This document shows positions 17,701 through 26,358 of a stretch of 64,000 bases of DNA, piece after piece. The first letter of the stretch is position 1, and each line of letters begins with the position of its first letter. The stretch lies in assembly GCA_023423065.1 (NCBI GenBank), contig JAFAGC010000130.1, forward strand, positions 1 to 64,000, given 5' to 3'. The notes under the pieces were generated by a model that saw nothing but the letters and a program-made list of their open reading frames with translations, ran no database searches and was not told where the DNA came from. The DNA comes from Pseudomonadota bacterium. Lineage in GTDB: Bacteria > Pseudomonadota > Gammaproteobacteria > Steroidobacterales > Steroidobacteraceae. The translations under genes were made by a program, and so were the position numbers.

Positions 17701-19893
17701 GTTGCGTCCGGTGATGCGCACCGACGCCTGGCCGCCGTGCGAGACGGTCGTGTCGCGCGACACCGTTCCGGGCGCGGCGCCTACGCGTGTCCAACCCAGC
17801 GGGCTGGCGAGTTCCACGTCGCCGTTGACCACCAGCTCGTCCGTCGCGCCGGGCGCGATGCGGCCGTCATCGAAGCGCACCATGTCCAGGCTGAACTGCG
17901 CGCCCGGCGGACCGTTGAACACCAGGTACAGATCGCGATGGCCATACGCGAAACCCTGCTCGGTATTGATGCGGGTAGATAGTTTGGCCCAGCTCTTGAA
18001 ATCGTCGGGCGCGGTCAACGTACCCACGACCGGACCGTAGGGCGATTCCACGCGCGCCTCGATCGTGCCGCCGGCGCTCGCGGCGACGCGCGCGTGCAGG
18101 CTCAGCACGTAGCGCAGCGCGGCGGTGCCCGCGGCCGAACCGTCCGCGAAGTTGATGTTCGCGAACTTCACGTAGTCGCCCGGGCGGATGCCGGTGAGCG
18201 CCTTGCCGCCTTCGTACGGCAGGCTCGCGACGATCACGCCGGGCGAAACCTTGGCGGCCTCCTCGGCCTCGAGCACCGAGAAGATGTTGTCGGCGAGGCC
18301 GATCTGCGGCAGCGGCGAGTCGGTCGCGACAAAGGTCGTGACGCTGTTGGGCTCGAGCGTCAGCGTGAGCTGGCCGAACACGACGCGCGAGTCGGCAAGA
18401 CGGCGCATGTTCTCGGAGTCCGACGTGCGGTAGGTCGCCAGCACCTTGGTGTCCGGGAAACCGTCCAGGCGGATCGTGACCGTCTGCACGTCGATGTCCT
18501 GGTTCACCGCGACGATCACGAACTTCGGATCGTCGAGGTTGAGATGATTGTCCGGGCGCTTGTACGCCGAGATGCGCACATCCTGCTTCGGACGGTAGTT
18601 GTCCGTGTTCAGGCGCACGTAACCCGGGCGGATGAAGCGGCTGAACTGGCCGAAGGTGTAGAAGCGTTTGAACACGCGGTATTCACCGGTCTCGGTGCCG
18701 GTGAAGTTGGTCGCGGCGCTGCCCTGCGGCTGGCCGTCGTTCGCGAGGCGGATGAGGTCGGAGCCGTCCGCGCCGTTGTTCGCGATCGCCCACCAGGCCA
18801 GGTACGCGTTGATCTCCGCGAACTGCAGCATGTCCGACATGACCTTGGAGAACTTCACGCCGTCGCCGACGAGATTGTTCTCGTACTGGTTGTCCTGCGG
18901 CGAGCCCTGCGACATGAACTCGGTCTGCCACAGGCCCTTGTTCAGGTTCTTCACCGTCGGGAAGGTCGTGGTGTGCGCATCGGCGGTGAAATTCAGGCCG
19001 TACGCGTGCGTGCCGACGACGTCGATGAAGTGCCGCGTCACGGCGTCGTTCAGCGAATTGGTGAACAGCGCGTTCTCCGAGAAGTTCACGTGCTCGGGCA
19101 TCATGACCTTGGCGGGCACGCTCTTCGCGCGGAAGGTCGGGCCGAGATAGTCGCGCACGAAGGTGTTGAGCTCGTTGGCGTTCCACGCGGCATGCGCGTA
19201 GGCGGACGACAGCGACGGCTCGTTCGCGATGGAGATATAGGAGATCTTGAGGCCGAACTCGCGCTCGTAGCCGAGTACGTATTCTGCGAGGTAGTCGGCG
19301 AAGTCCTGGTAGCTCTCGGGCTTCACGCGGCCGGCATTCGTCGGCTGGCCATTGGCCGTGGCGCGCGCGTCGTTGCCCATGACGCTGTTGTTGGTCTTCA
19401 TCCAGTGCGGGGGACTCCACACCGTGCTCATGAAGACCATGTCGGGATTGCGCTTGAGCGCCTCCTTCATGAGCCAGATCTGGTACTTGTCGAAGGTGGG
19501 CTTTTTCTCGGCCCAGTCGGCGCGATCCCAGACGAAACCGCCGGCCCGGTCGGGCCAGATTGTGTCGGCGGAGCCGTCGTAGTCGGTGCCCCAGCCGGAG
19601 TAGTTCACGCCCCCGTCGCCGACGATATTCCGCCAGATGGAGAGGCCGATGCCCTTCTCCTTGCTGAACATCAGGTCGAGCATCTTTTCGCGCGTCGCCG
19701 CGTCCGGCAGGCGCCAGATCGATCCGCCCTTGTTGAACGCGCCCGATGCGCCGAAACCATCGACGACCTGGCGCTCGGCGTTCCAGTTCAGGTTGACGTC
19801 GCCGGCCGGTGGCCCGCCGGCAGTGGCCGCAAGAGCCACGGACAATGAAACGCAGATTGCGGCGAGTGCGCCCTGGAACTTGGCTTTGAGCAT
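14767..19893 (-). CDS. Multidomain GH30-CBM-GH10 xylanase
   Basis: A 1708-aa exported protein. Order: signal peptide; GH30 domain (about 30-530) with candidate acid/base E225 in IANEPS and nucleophile E325 in WQTEFM; CBM6-like jelly roll (about 530-675, EAEEA start); CBM22/CBM4-like module (about 680-830, NGDVE start); helical linker (about 835-970); another beta domain (about 1000-1150); GH10 domain (about 1170-1700) with E1410 in WDVLNEE and E1589 in FSEFDL. GH30 enzymes of this type cut glucuronate-decorated xylan and GH10 enzymes cut the xylan backbone. All four catalytic Glu residues are present. GAAGGGGAA precedes the ATG. It is the first gene of the operon with CE15. Confidence 0.92.
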   Translation of the reverse strand: MLKAKFQGALAAICVSLSVALAATAGGPPAGDVNLNWNAERQVVDGFGASGAFNKGGSIWRLPDAATREKMLDLMFSKEKGIGLSIWRNIVGDGGVNYSGWGTDYDGSADTIWPDRAGGFVWDRADWAEKKPTFDKYQIWLMKEALKRNPDMVFMSTVWSPPHWMKTNNSVMGNDARATANGQPTNAGRVKPESYQDFADYLAEYVLGYEREFGLKISYISIANEPSLSSAYAHAAWNANELNTFVRDYLGPTFRAKSVPAKVMMPEHVNFSENALFTNSLNDAVTRHFIDVVGTHAYGLNFTADAHTTTFPTVKNLNKGLWQTEFMSQGSPQDNQYENNLVGDGVKFSKVMSDMLQFAEINAYLAWWAIANNGADGSDLIRLANDGQPQGSAATNFTGTETGEYRVFKRFYTFGQFSRFIRPGYVRLNTDNYRPKQDVRISAYKRPDNHLNLDDPKFVIVAVNQDIDVQTVTIRLDGFPDTKVLATYRTSDSENMRRLADSRVVFGQLTLTLEPNSVTTFVATDSPLPQIGLADNIFSVLEAEEAAKVSPGVIVASLPYEGGKALTGIRPGDYVKFANINFADGSAAGTAALRYVLSLHARVAASAGGTIEARVESPYGPVVGTLTAPDDFKSWAKLSTRINTEQGFAYGHRDLYLVFNGPPGAQFSLDMVRFDDGRIAPGATDELVVNGDVELASPLGWTRVGAAPGTVSRDTTVSHGGQASVRITGRNNPAVGIGQAMTNKLEDRYVYELSAWVRPAAADDEISAVLNIARNGMPTLVYPIWSVSAPAGQWTQLKTQFSVPVQISQISAAGLSLLFTSGTTGEFAIDDVSVKLAGASSAVPVNAATQLHALGVRVDAFNFSGATERTLLDNLAPCANLKIPCSNATALKAIEDFLADLAQLSGGANPAVSAAAAAQLRSLAEEIRASLVLVDLILQGEELKAGNREFPMQVSRTEDGSDVNKAFPWVYAHELKDLDDALAFARTAFGGAAIEAVTTLRDAMDAFAAKIKADGSDPYFRLDPGPGRLPVTIAAPTHAWTSRTPLDNRVPANFAGGTFAMVPYPFVDSEGKADVLRINYAHNGTSTFGGITMQSPLSATVAVPAGATIEFDVYYPRSNQGKLMRFRIRNTNSDLDSYLRDYQYNNLNPDWVGSYNGETWFRAHHSINASVGNSSNFILELHGETSRPAETAVIFVSDIKITAPDPTTTPLPNVVNTQNQSVVAPLKSKYNNGNGLFMVGAIGTGNVTGTRARHYEIFVDGNNLKAEPTHPRGPNWLRNVDGGTLTGATTAPGTAEYNFPTNAYLAIRNSGTPGQYKAHGHVLAWYNQAPTWMRQIVPATLPSGYNGTTNFYGLGNGVTTQVRVDKEMARRVQFNHTMYVMRHFLSTDAKYGSSEERGVIPFNSWDVLNEEIHESRHSELIPLDPNNWRTSLKHTNWLVAMSDDLIGGDIREHYIYLLFKHAHIAAPNAQMAAAYKANYASLPEYMKLDGHDAEGSIDAYVQEHPPKLTYNDYDIYTRSKARTVYNMVRAMNTAWKSDPLYDGRPLIEDVGIQGHDSVGRTLASNNQYAMALYASLVDQGLLTGIAFSEFDLKMPTSAPGGGATAPAVLNIRQSDALGYQYALMYKLFAKFSPYVDHIISWGVSGSGWQGSYVLFDQQSNANGGYYGAMNPDRFILGHSYLDSYFEGEYEKLQDGYEIDLGDLGVYQR

Positions 19894-20603
19894 CGCTTTC
19901 CCCTTCGTTGCTTCTTCTCTTCGGCGCGCCACCATGCGCATGGCAGCCGTCGAGACAGGTCAGGAAACTTCTCGATTTCTTCGGCGAGAGATCAATGAAC
20001 GAAGAAACCCTAGCAAGAGGTCAGGCCAATTACAACATCCTGCCTGACCACATTCGCCGGATTGGTACTAATTGGTCATGCCAAATATGGGGAGGATCCC
20101 TTTCCCATCGCCGCTCGAGAATGGCGGCCGCGGATCCTTCTGCGATCAATCACGCGCTTCTTCGCGCAGATCTCGCCGAGGAATTCGAATCGGCTCCTCG
20201 CGAGCCAGGGTTGGTAGCAGGACTTCCCGCTTTCAGATCGCGAGTCGTCGCGGTCTTCCGCGCTTCCGCCAGACCCCTTGTTCGTTATTAGACTCGCGGG
20301 CCCGGAAAATCCGGGATACGCACTTGTGTATGCGAGCGAGTGGCTTGCAGATAATTCTTCATCGGCCGGGCGGCGCTATTTCCACGTATTGTTCCGAGGC
20401 TTGAATTCGCCTAACGCGCCGATGTGGCCCGGGAGTCCGCGCGGTCGATCCGTGTTGGGCCGGCCGGCTGCGTATCTAACTACATCGACGATCGTGCGTG
20501 TTCTCGCCCCGAACGATCCCGCCCGATCCCGTCCCGCAGGGAGACGAACGACCCCACCCCTCATCATTGCAAGGTTTTCCGGCCTCAAGGGACTATTGGA
20601 TCC
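19894..20603. promoter_or_regulatory. Divergent promoter region of xylan operon and sigma factor
   Basis: This gene-free stretch separates the xylan operon (minus) from the sigma factor gene (plus). About 170 bp before the xylanase start is ATTGGTACTAATTGGT (20061-20076), a 10-bp-spaced direct repeat of ATTGGT, followed by CATGCCAAAT that mirrors the second half. It is a candidate operator, reminiscent of ATTGGT half-sites used by GntR-type uronate regulators. Nothing protein-coding is convincing in the rest. Confidence 0.4.
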
Positions 20604-21110
20604 ATGGGACACCGGGAGGAATTCGAGCGTCTGGTTCGCGACCATGAGCGGATGATCTCCCGCATCTGCGCGAGCTACGAAAGCGATCGGGAACTCGCGC
20701 GCGAGCTTGCGCAGGACATATTGCTTGCCATCTGGCGAGCGCTGCCGACGCACCGCGGGGAGAGTTCACTCAAGACCTTCGTCGCGCGCATCGCGCAGTT
20801 CAGGGCAATTTCCCATGCGAGCCGGCACAGCAAGCTGCCGTCCCTCGAGGAGATCGACGAGACGATCCGCGACCCCCAAGCGTCGCCGGAAGCCCGGGCG
20901 ATAGCCGCGGACGATCGCGACCGTTTGCTTGCCGCGGTTCGTCGGCTGCCCCTCACCTATCGAGAGCCAGCCGTGCTCACGCTCGAGGATTTCACGCCGG
21001 CCGAGATCGCGGCCGTAATCGGCATCACCCCCGAGCTGGTCGCCGTGCGCATGAGCCGGGCGCGGGCGCTGTTGCGGACATTGTTAGGCGGAGACGGCCA
21101 TGAAAGATGA
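20604..21110 (+). CDS. ECF-type RNA polymerase sigma factor
   Basis: A 168-aa sigma-70-family protein. Region 2 covers about residues 5-75 (ARELAQDILLAIWRALP). Region 4 is at the C-terminus (LTLEDFTPAEIAAVIGITPE). The ATG at 20604 starts right at the conserved domain. The gene overlaps the next one, a four-helix membrane protein that may act as its anti-sigma or partner. Confidence 0.92.
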   Translation: MGHREEFERLVRDHERMISRICASYESDRELARELAQDILLAIWRALPTHRGESSLKTFVARIAQFRAISHASRHSKLPSLEEIDETIRDPQASPEARAIAADDRDRLLAAVRRLPLTYREPAVLTLEDFTPAEIAAVIGITPELVAVRMSRARALLRTLLGGDGHER

Positions 21111-21660
21111 GAACGCGGACTGGCAGGCCCTGAAGTCGGATTGGCAGGCGGGCGGCGCCGAGGAAGCGCTCGCCGGGATGGTGCGTGGATCGCTTTCCTG
21201 GCGCATCTGGGCCTCGCGGGCCTGGTTCGCCCTCGAGGTACTGTCGTTTCTGTTTCTCGGCTTCGTGGTCATCGGGAACATCGCGGCGGGGCAGCTAGCC
21301 ATCGCGGCGGAAGCAGCCGTGATCACGGCCATCTGTCTCGCCGCGGTCGTGTGGGCGCGCAGCGGTCGTGTCATGGGCGGCATGAATTCGCTCATCGACA
21401 TGATCGAGCTCACGTTGTCGCGCGCCCGCAAGTCCTTGCGCCTCGTGTACGTGACGTATGCCGTCGTCGCGGTCCTGTACGTCAAGACTTTGATCGAGGC
21501 GGGCACGATGCTGCTGCAGGACGACTTGTCACTCAGGCGAATCGTGTGGCTCACGTTCTGCGGCGCCGCGACCGTGGTGTACCACCTTTACATCCGGTCA
21601 CGCATGCGGCGCTTCGACTCGCTGCGGCGCTCCATTCGCGGCACGGGAGAAAGCCAGTGA
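21100..21660 (+). CDS. Four-helix membrane protein, putative sigma partner
   Basis: A 186-aa protein with a soluble N-terminus (MKDENADWQALKSDWQ) and four predicted membrane helices. Its start overlaps the sigma-factor stop by 11 bp, so the two are translationally coupled. Membrane proteins in this position often hold their ECF sigma factor at the membrane. No recognised anti-sigma motif such as a zinc-binding HxxxCxxC is visible, so the role is inferred from position. Confidence 0.75.
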   Translation: MKDENADWQALKSDWQAGGAEEALAGMVRGSLSWRIWASRAWFALEVLSFLFLGFVVIGNIAAGQLAIAAEAAVITAICLAAVVWARSGRVMGGMNSLIDMIELTLSRARKSLRLVYVTYAVVAVLYVKTLIEAGTMLLQDDLSLRRIVWLTFCGAATVVYHLYIRSRMRRFDSLRRSIRGTGESQ

Positions 21661-23036
21661 AACCAGGAACGACTTGCGCAAAGCTCACGCTGGCCTTCTT
21701 TCTGGGCTCATGCCTCGGCATGCCTGCCAGCGCGACCCCGCCCACCGAGGAGATTGCGAAGCGCGCCGATGCCTATCTTCAGGCGCGCACGGAAGACGGT
21801 ACTTTCAGCGGCACTGTCCTGCTCGCGCGCGGCGGCGTGCCGATCTTCGTCAAGGGGTTCGGCTTCTCGGATGAGGCCGCGCGGTTGCGCAACACGGCGC
21901 GCACTCGATACCCGATCGCGTCGATCACGAAGCCGTTCACCGCCATGCTGGTGATGAAGCTTCAGCAACAGGGGCATCTCGATATCGGCAAATCGATTTG
22001 CACGTATCTCGATCCGTGTCCGGTCCTGTGGCGACCGATCACGCTGCGACACCTGCTCCTGCATACCAGCGGCATTCCCGACTACGCCAAGCTGCCCGAT
22101 TTTTCGCGCAAGATGCGCGAGCCGCGCACACTGGCGCAGCTCATTGGCGAGTTTCGCGGGCGGCCGTTGGAGTTCACGCCCGGCGCGCGCTACAGCTACA
22201 GCAACTCCGGCTACGTGCTGCTGGGTGCGATCCTCGAGAAGGCGAGCGGCAGGAAATACGCGCAATTGTTGCAGGAGTCGATCTTCACGCCGCTCGGCAT
22301 GCGCGATAGCGGCCTCGACGCCAACGGCCCCGCGAAGCCGAAGCTCGCGATCGGATACCGCCCGGACGGGTTGCGCAATGCGCGCGCGGAGGATCTCGAC
22401 CCCTCATGGCTGTATGCAGCGGGAGGGATCTATTCGACGGTGGAGGACCTGCTCAAGTGGGAGCGCGCGATCATCTCGGGCAGCGTTCTGCCACGTGAGA
22501 CACTCGAACGGATGTGGTCGCCGGAGCACGGAGCTTATGGTTTCGGCTGGCAGCTGATGAAAGCGTCCCCTCAGTCGCTGAACCGTACGCTGGTGTTTCA
22601 CGCCGGCGGAACGAGCGGCTACGCGACCGACTTCCTGCATTACCCACAGGAGCAGGTGACCATCATTCTGCTCGCGAATCTCCTGCCCGTGCCACTCGCC
22701 GAGATCAGCCGCGACCTGAGCGCCATCATGTTCGGTGAATCGTTTGCGATGCCCGCCGTACGCAAGCCCGCGCAGGTCGATCCCGCTCTTTACGATGAAT
22801 ACGTCGGCACATATCAGCTCGCGCCCAATGTCGACATCAGCGTGGCACGTGAGGGCGACCGCCTGACCGTGCAAGCGACCGGACAACCGAAGGATGTCGC
22901 CATTCCCGAATCCGCGACCACGTTCTATTCGAGAATTTCGCCGGTCCGGATCAGTTTCATGCGCGACGGGGCGGGCAATGTGTCGCGGCTGATCCTGCAT
23001 CAGCCGGGAGGCGATACTCCAGCGGCGCGAAAGTAG
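21657..23036 (+). CDS. Serine beta-lactamase-like hydrolase
   Basis: A 459-aa exported protein (signal peptide ends PASAT) of the class C beta-lactamase / D-aminopeptidase fold. The SxxK motif is SITK, the second motif is YSNSGY, and a late HAGGTSGY stretch holds the third. The GTG start at 21657 overlaps the previous stop (GTGA), with GGGAGA upstream, fixing the start. It is co-transcribed with the sigma factor pair. The substrate is unknown; such proteins are usually peptidases or esterases, not antibiotic resistance enzymes. Confidence 0.88.
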   Translation: MKPGTTCAKLTLAFFLGSCLGMPASATPPTEEIAKRADAYLQARTEDGTFSGTVLLARGGVPIFVKGFGFSDEAARLRNTARTRYPIASITKPFTAMLVMKLQQQGHLDIGKSICTYLDPCPVLWRPITLRHLLLHTSGIPDYAKLPDFSRKMREPRTLAQLIGEFRGRPLEFTPGARYSYSNSGYVLLGAILEKASGRKYAQLLQESIFTPLGMRDSGLDANGPAKPKLAIGYRPDGLRNARAEDLDPSWLYAAGGIYSTVEDLLKWERAIISGSVLPRETLERMWSPEHGAYGFGWQLMKASPQSLNRTLVFHAGGTSGYATDFLHYPQEQVTIILLANLLPVPLAEISRDLSAIMFGESFAMPAVRKPAQVDPALYDEYVGTYQLAPNVDISVAREGDRLTVQATGQPKDVAIPESATTFYSRISPVRISFMRDGAGNVSRLILHQPGGDTPAARK

Positions 23037-23114
23037 TGCGAACCGATTCAGCCGCGATTGCCGGCGATCGATTGAGTGCCAAAGGCGTAGCGCGATATCG
23101 CAATCGGCCTGGCG

Positions 23115-24116
23115 TCACTTTACCAACGGCAGCACGTGATGGCGCATCGCCTTCAGAAACTGCTCGACGTCGGTGAAACAGGCGTAGTGGCCGCCGTCGA
23201 TCGCCACGAATGCCTTTTCAGGAGACTTGACTCCTTCCCAATAAGCCCGCGCAGGTTCAAGAGGCGTGACGTGATCCTCGCGGCCTTGAATCAGAATGTA
23301 CGGTACCGGTATCGACGGTACATCTTTCGTCGCGTCAAAGGCGAGCGATTCATTCCCAACCTTGTTTGCTTGGAATCCGTAGCCCTTCACCCAGGCTTCC
23401 GCCTCCGGCTTGGGATGTTCGGGCGGCCCCATGAAATTCCGTTGCAGTTCCAGATATTCCAGATCTGGGGGCGACATCATCCACTTGCGTGAAGCACCGA
23501 TGCGCTTCCAGTCATTGACAGGCAGTGCCTGTACGTCATCCAGCGCCTTCAGGCTGGCTGCATCGCGCGTGGCGACCGCTTGCGCGCGCGCCCATCGCTC
23601 CCGGTACTTCATCGTCAATTCGTTGTTGACGAACTGCCCGGTGCCCACGAACGCGTAGTAAAGCTCGGGCGCACGCCTGACCACCATCAGGCCGAGCATC
23701 GCGCCGAATGATTGTCCGACCAGGATCAGCTTGCGCTTGCCGAGCCGATTCAAAGCGTGCCGCGTCACTTCCACGGCGTCCTCGGTCAAACGATGTAACG
23801 TGACGTCTGGCGTCGCTTCGCCATTCTTCTCGAAGGTTTTCCCAGCACCCCGCTGGTCCCAATTGACCACCGTGAAGTCATGCCTCCAGGGTGCGAACGT
23901 GTTCAGAAAAGGAGACTGCGCTTCTCCGGGCCCCCCGTGCAGATACAGAATCGCGGGCTTGGTGCTGTCCGCGCCTTGAATGGCGATCCATTGATCTATG
24001 CCGCCGATGAGGGCATAGCCTTGTTCATCGATCGCACTCGAGGCGAATGCCTCGCGGCTGCATAGGAGCGTCGCGCCACACCCGAAGAGCAGGCTTCGGC
24101 GGTTCAAAGTTTCCAT
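23115..24116 (-). CDS. Exported alpha/beta hydrolase, proline iminopeptidase-like
   Basis: A 333-aa protein. The N-terminus carries a twin-arginine-like signal (NRRSLLFG...REAFA). The fold motifs are HGGPGE (oxyanion region), nucleophile elbow GQSFG, a late acid in GREDH and a final GGHYACF His. HGGPG plus GQSFG is typical of the S33 proline iminopeptidase group. The gene is single, convergent with the serine hydrolase. The substrate is not determined. Confidence 0.88.
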   Translation of the reverse strand: METLNRRSLLFGCGATLLCSREAFASSAIDEQGYALIGGIDQWIAIQGADSTKPAILYLHGGPGEAQSPFLNTFAPWRHDFTVVNWDQRGAGKTFEKNGEATPDVTLHRLTEDAVEVTRHALNRLGKRKLILVGQSFGAMLGLMVVRRAPELYYAFVGTGQFVNNELTMKYRERWARAQAVATRDAASLKALDDVQALPVNDWKRIGASRKWMMSPPDLEYLELQRNFMGPPEHPKPEAEAWVKGYGFQANKVGNESLAFDATKDVPSIPVPYILIQGREDHVTPLEPARAYWEGVKSPEKAFVAIDGGHYACFTDVEQFLKAMRHHVLPLVK

Positions 24117-24504
24117 GGCGTTTGCTCCTTGACTTGTCGATCGCGACTATCACCCCATCCCCATGACAAGGACACCGCGGAGCTAACACGGTTCCCAAAG
24201 ATCGGTGCACCCCCCTCGTTTTCGCGGACATTCACAAGTAGAAGGTTGGGTTGATTTTGCGACCACCGCGCATCCGACATTAGGCGGGAGGCACTGCGGA
24301 TGAGCGCCCTGCTCAAGGAGCACGGTTATCTCGAGCCTCTGCGCAATCGCGGCTACGAAATCCTGGCGCCGGGCCAACATCGGCGCGCGGAGCAGACCCT
24401 GCCGGATACGCGCTGGGATCGGCATGAAACCTGTGCGAGTCTAACGTGTGCCACGCCACTGCACTTGCGCACCATTGACGTTCACCGATTATCCCGAAGC
24501 ACCG
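24117..24504. other. Gene-free stretch upstream of modA
   Basis: 388 bp between the divergently oriented hydrolase and modA genes. Short reading frames are present on both strands but none has a ribosome site or a recognisable family pattern. No molybdate-type (Moco) riboswitch or ModE box was recognised by eye. Confidence 0.4.
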
Positions 24505-25293
24505 ATGAACCTGACAGTCCTGACCAGACTCACAATCCTCGTAGCGACCGTCGCCTCGCTGCTCATTTCCGAAGCATCCGCGCGGGAGCAGAAGCAGCCC
24601 GAGCTACTCGTATTCGCCGCCTCCTCCCTGACGGATGTGCTGGGCAAGATCTCGGAGGCTTACGAGAGGAAGTCGGGGACGAAGGTCAAACTCTCCTTCG
24701 CCGCGAGTTCCGTTCTCGCCCGACAAATCGAGGCCGGAACGAATGCGGATGTATTCGTGTCCGCCGACCAGGAGTGGATGAACTATCTAGATGAGCGCAA
24801 ATTGATTGCCGCAGGCACACGCCGCGACCTGGCCGGGAATCGCCTCGTTCTCATTGCGCCCTCCGACAGCAAGGTGGCGCTCGCAATCAAGCCTGGATTC
24901 GATCTTGTCGGCTCACTGGGCGCCGGAAGACTTGCCACCGGCGACCCTGACACCGTGCCGGTTGGCAAATACGCGCGCGCCGCGCTGACGAAGCTCGGCG
25001 TCTGGAAGGACGTCGAGTCGCGAATTGCCCGCGCCGAGAACGTCCGCACGGCGCTCATGTACGTATCGAGAGGTGAGGCCCCGCTCGGAATCGTCTATGC
25101 AACGGATGCCGCGGTTGAGCCAAAGGTACGCATCGTTGATACGTTCTCCCACGATACTCACGAGCCGATCACGTATCCCGCCGCCGCCACGAGCGGCGCG
25201 CAGGCATCGGCGAATGCCTACCTTGAATTCCTGGGTGGCAAGGACGCCGCATTCATCTGGCAGGAGTTCGGTTTCGTGAATATTCACAAGTAG
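24505..25293 (+). CDS. modA: Molybdate ABC transporter substrate-binding protein
   Basis: A 262-aa periplasmic binding protein with a signal peptide (ends ASAREQ) and the ModA pattern: LLVFAASSLTDVL at the N-terminus, ASSVLARQIEAGTNADVFVS, GDPDTVPVGKYA and GEAPLGIVYATDA. These Ser and Thr/Val positions are the oxyanion-binding sites of ModA. The expected modB and modC genes are absent; the next gene is a GH16 enzyme, so this is an orphan binding protein here. Confidence 0.92.
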   Translation: MNLTVLTRLTILVATVASLLISEASAREQKQPELLVFAASSLTDVLGKISEAYERKSGTKVKLSFAASSVLARQIEAGTNADVFVSADQEWMNYLDERKLIAAGTRRDLAGNRLVLIAPSDSKVALAIKPGFDLVGSLGAGRLATGDPDTVPVGKYARAALTKLGVWKDVESRIARAENVRTALMYVSRGEAPLGIVYATDAAVEPKVRIVDTFSHDTHEPITYPAAATSGAQASANAYLEFLGGKDAAFIWQEFGFVNIHK

Positions 25294-25391
25294 GCGCCCC
25301 CGGTAGCGCGGCCAAATCGGAAAATCCGTGCACCCGATGGTAGATTCGAGCGTGCCGCGCGCAGGCAGACAAAACGGGGAATGACGATCAC

Positions 25392-26324
25392 ATGTCTCGC
25401 ATGTCGTTTTCGATGGCACCGCCTTCCATGCTGATCCTGGTTCTTCTCTCGCTCGGATGCGGAGGTGAAGGGTCTGACAATCCCACGGCCCCCTCCGTGC
25501 CTGCTGCGCCTCCCCTGCAGCCCGCGGGCCCATCTGGCCCGGGTGCGCCGGCGATTTCCGAAACCGGCGGCATTCCCAGTGGTTACAGGATGGTGTGGTC
25601 CGACGAATTCGACGTGCCGGGACTGCCGGATGCCACGAAGTGGAGTCACGACACCGAGCGCAACTCGGCGGGCTGGTACAACAACGAGCAGCAGTACTAC
25701 GCGAGCGAACGACCGGAGAATGCGCGGATCGAAAACGGCTTCCTCGTGATCACGGCACGCCGCGAGGATCTATCTAACCTCGGATTGCCGGACTGGAGCG
25801 GCCAGCGTTACTCCTCCGCGCGGCTCGTCACGCGCGGCAAGGCGGCCTGGAGAAGCGGATTCTTCGAGATCCGCGCCAAACTACCCTGCGGGCGCGGCAC
25901 GTGGCCGGCCATCTGGACGTTGTCGGCGCCGCCGCAGACGCGCTGGCCCGACGACGGCGAGATCGACATCATGGAACACGTGGGCTTCGATCCGGGCATC
26001 GTGCACGGCACCGTGCACACGGGCTCGTACAACCACACGCTCGGCAACCATCGCGGCGCGACGACAACGGTCGCGGACGCCTGCGACGAGTTCCACCGCT
26101 ACCAGATGAACTGGACCCCTTCGCGCATCACCATCGGCGTCGACGATCGCAACTACTTCCAGTACTCGAACGACGGGAGCGGCAACGGCACATGGCCGTT
26201 CGACAGTCCCCAGTACCTGATCCTCAACATCGCCGTCGGCGGCGACTGGGGCGGACAGATGGGCATCGACGACACGGTTTTTCCCGTGCGCATGGAGATC
26301 GACTACGTGCGCGTGTATCAGTAG
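25392..26324 (+). CDS. GH16 beta-glucanase lipoprotein
   Basis: A 310-aa lipoprotein (lipobox LSLGC, Cys23) with a Pro/Gly-rich linker and then a GH16 domain from about residue 60. The catalytic ExDxxE motif is DGEIDIMEH. Sequence features around YNNEQQYY and WPAIWTL fit laminarinase-like endo-beta-1,3(4)-glucanases. The lipid anchor suggests it works at the outer or inner membrane face. It is encoded alone, downstream of modA. Confidence 0.92.
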   Translation: MSRMSFSMAPPSMLILVLLSLGCGGEGSDNPTAPSVPAAPPLQPAGPSGPGAPAISETGGIPSGYRMVWSDEFDVPGLPDATKWSHDTERNSAGWYNNEQQYYASERPENARIENGFLVITARREDLSNLGLPDWSGQRYSSARLVTRGKAAWRSGFFEIRAKLPCGRGTWPAIWTLSAPPQTRWPDDGEIDIMEHVGFDPGIVHGTVHTGSYNHTLGNHRGATTTVADACDEFHRYQMNWTPSRITIGVDDRNYFQYSNDGSGNGTWPFDSPQYLILNIAVGGDWGGQMGIDDTVFPVRMEIDYVRVYQ

Positions 26325-26358
26325 GCGCTGTTGGTCCCGGCGTCCTGCGCGTCCGCCC

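Noticed and set aside
14698..19848. Very long open frames on the plus strand (up to about 1094 codons) opposite the xylanase gene
   Set aside because: They are antisense shadows of a GC-rich gene: Arg/Val/Ala-rich, no domains, no ribosome sites. The minus-strand frame has all catalytic motifs.
20424..20603. A longer sigma factor starting at an upstream ATG
   Set aside because: The extra 60 residues are Arg/Pro-rich and unlike region 1 or 2; the ATG at 20604 begins exactly at the conserved domain.
24300..24794. A 164-codon frame upstream of and over the start of modA
   Set aside because: It overlaps modA in another frame, has biased low-complexity composition and no recognised domain.
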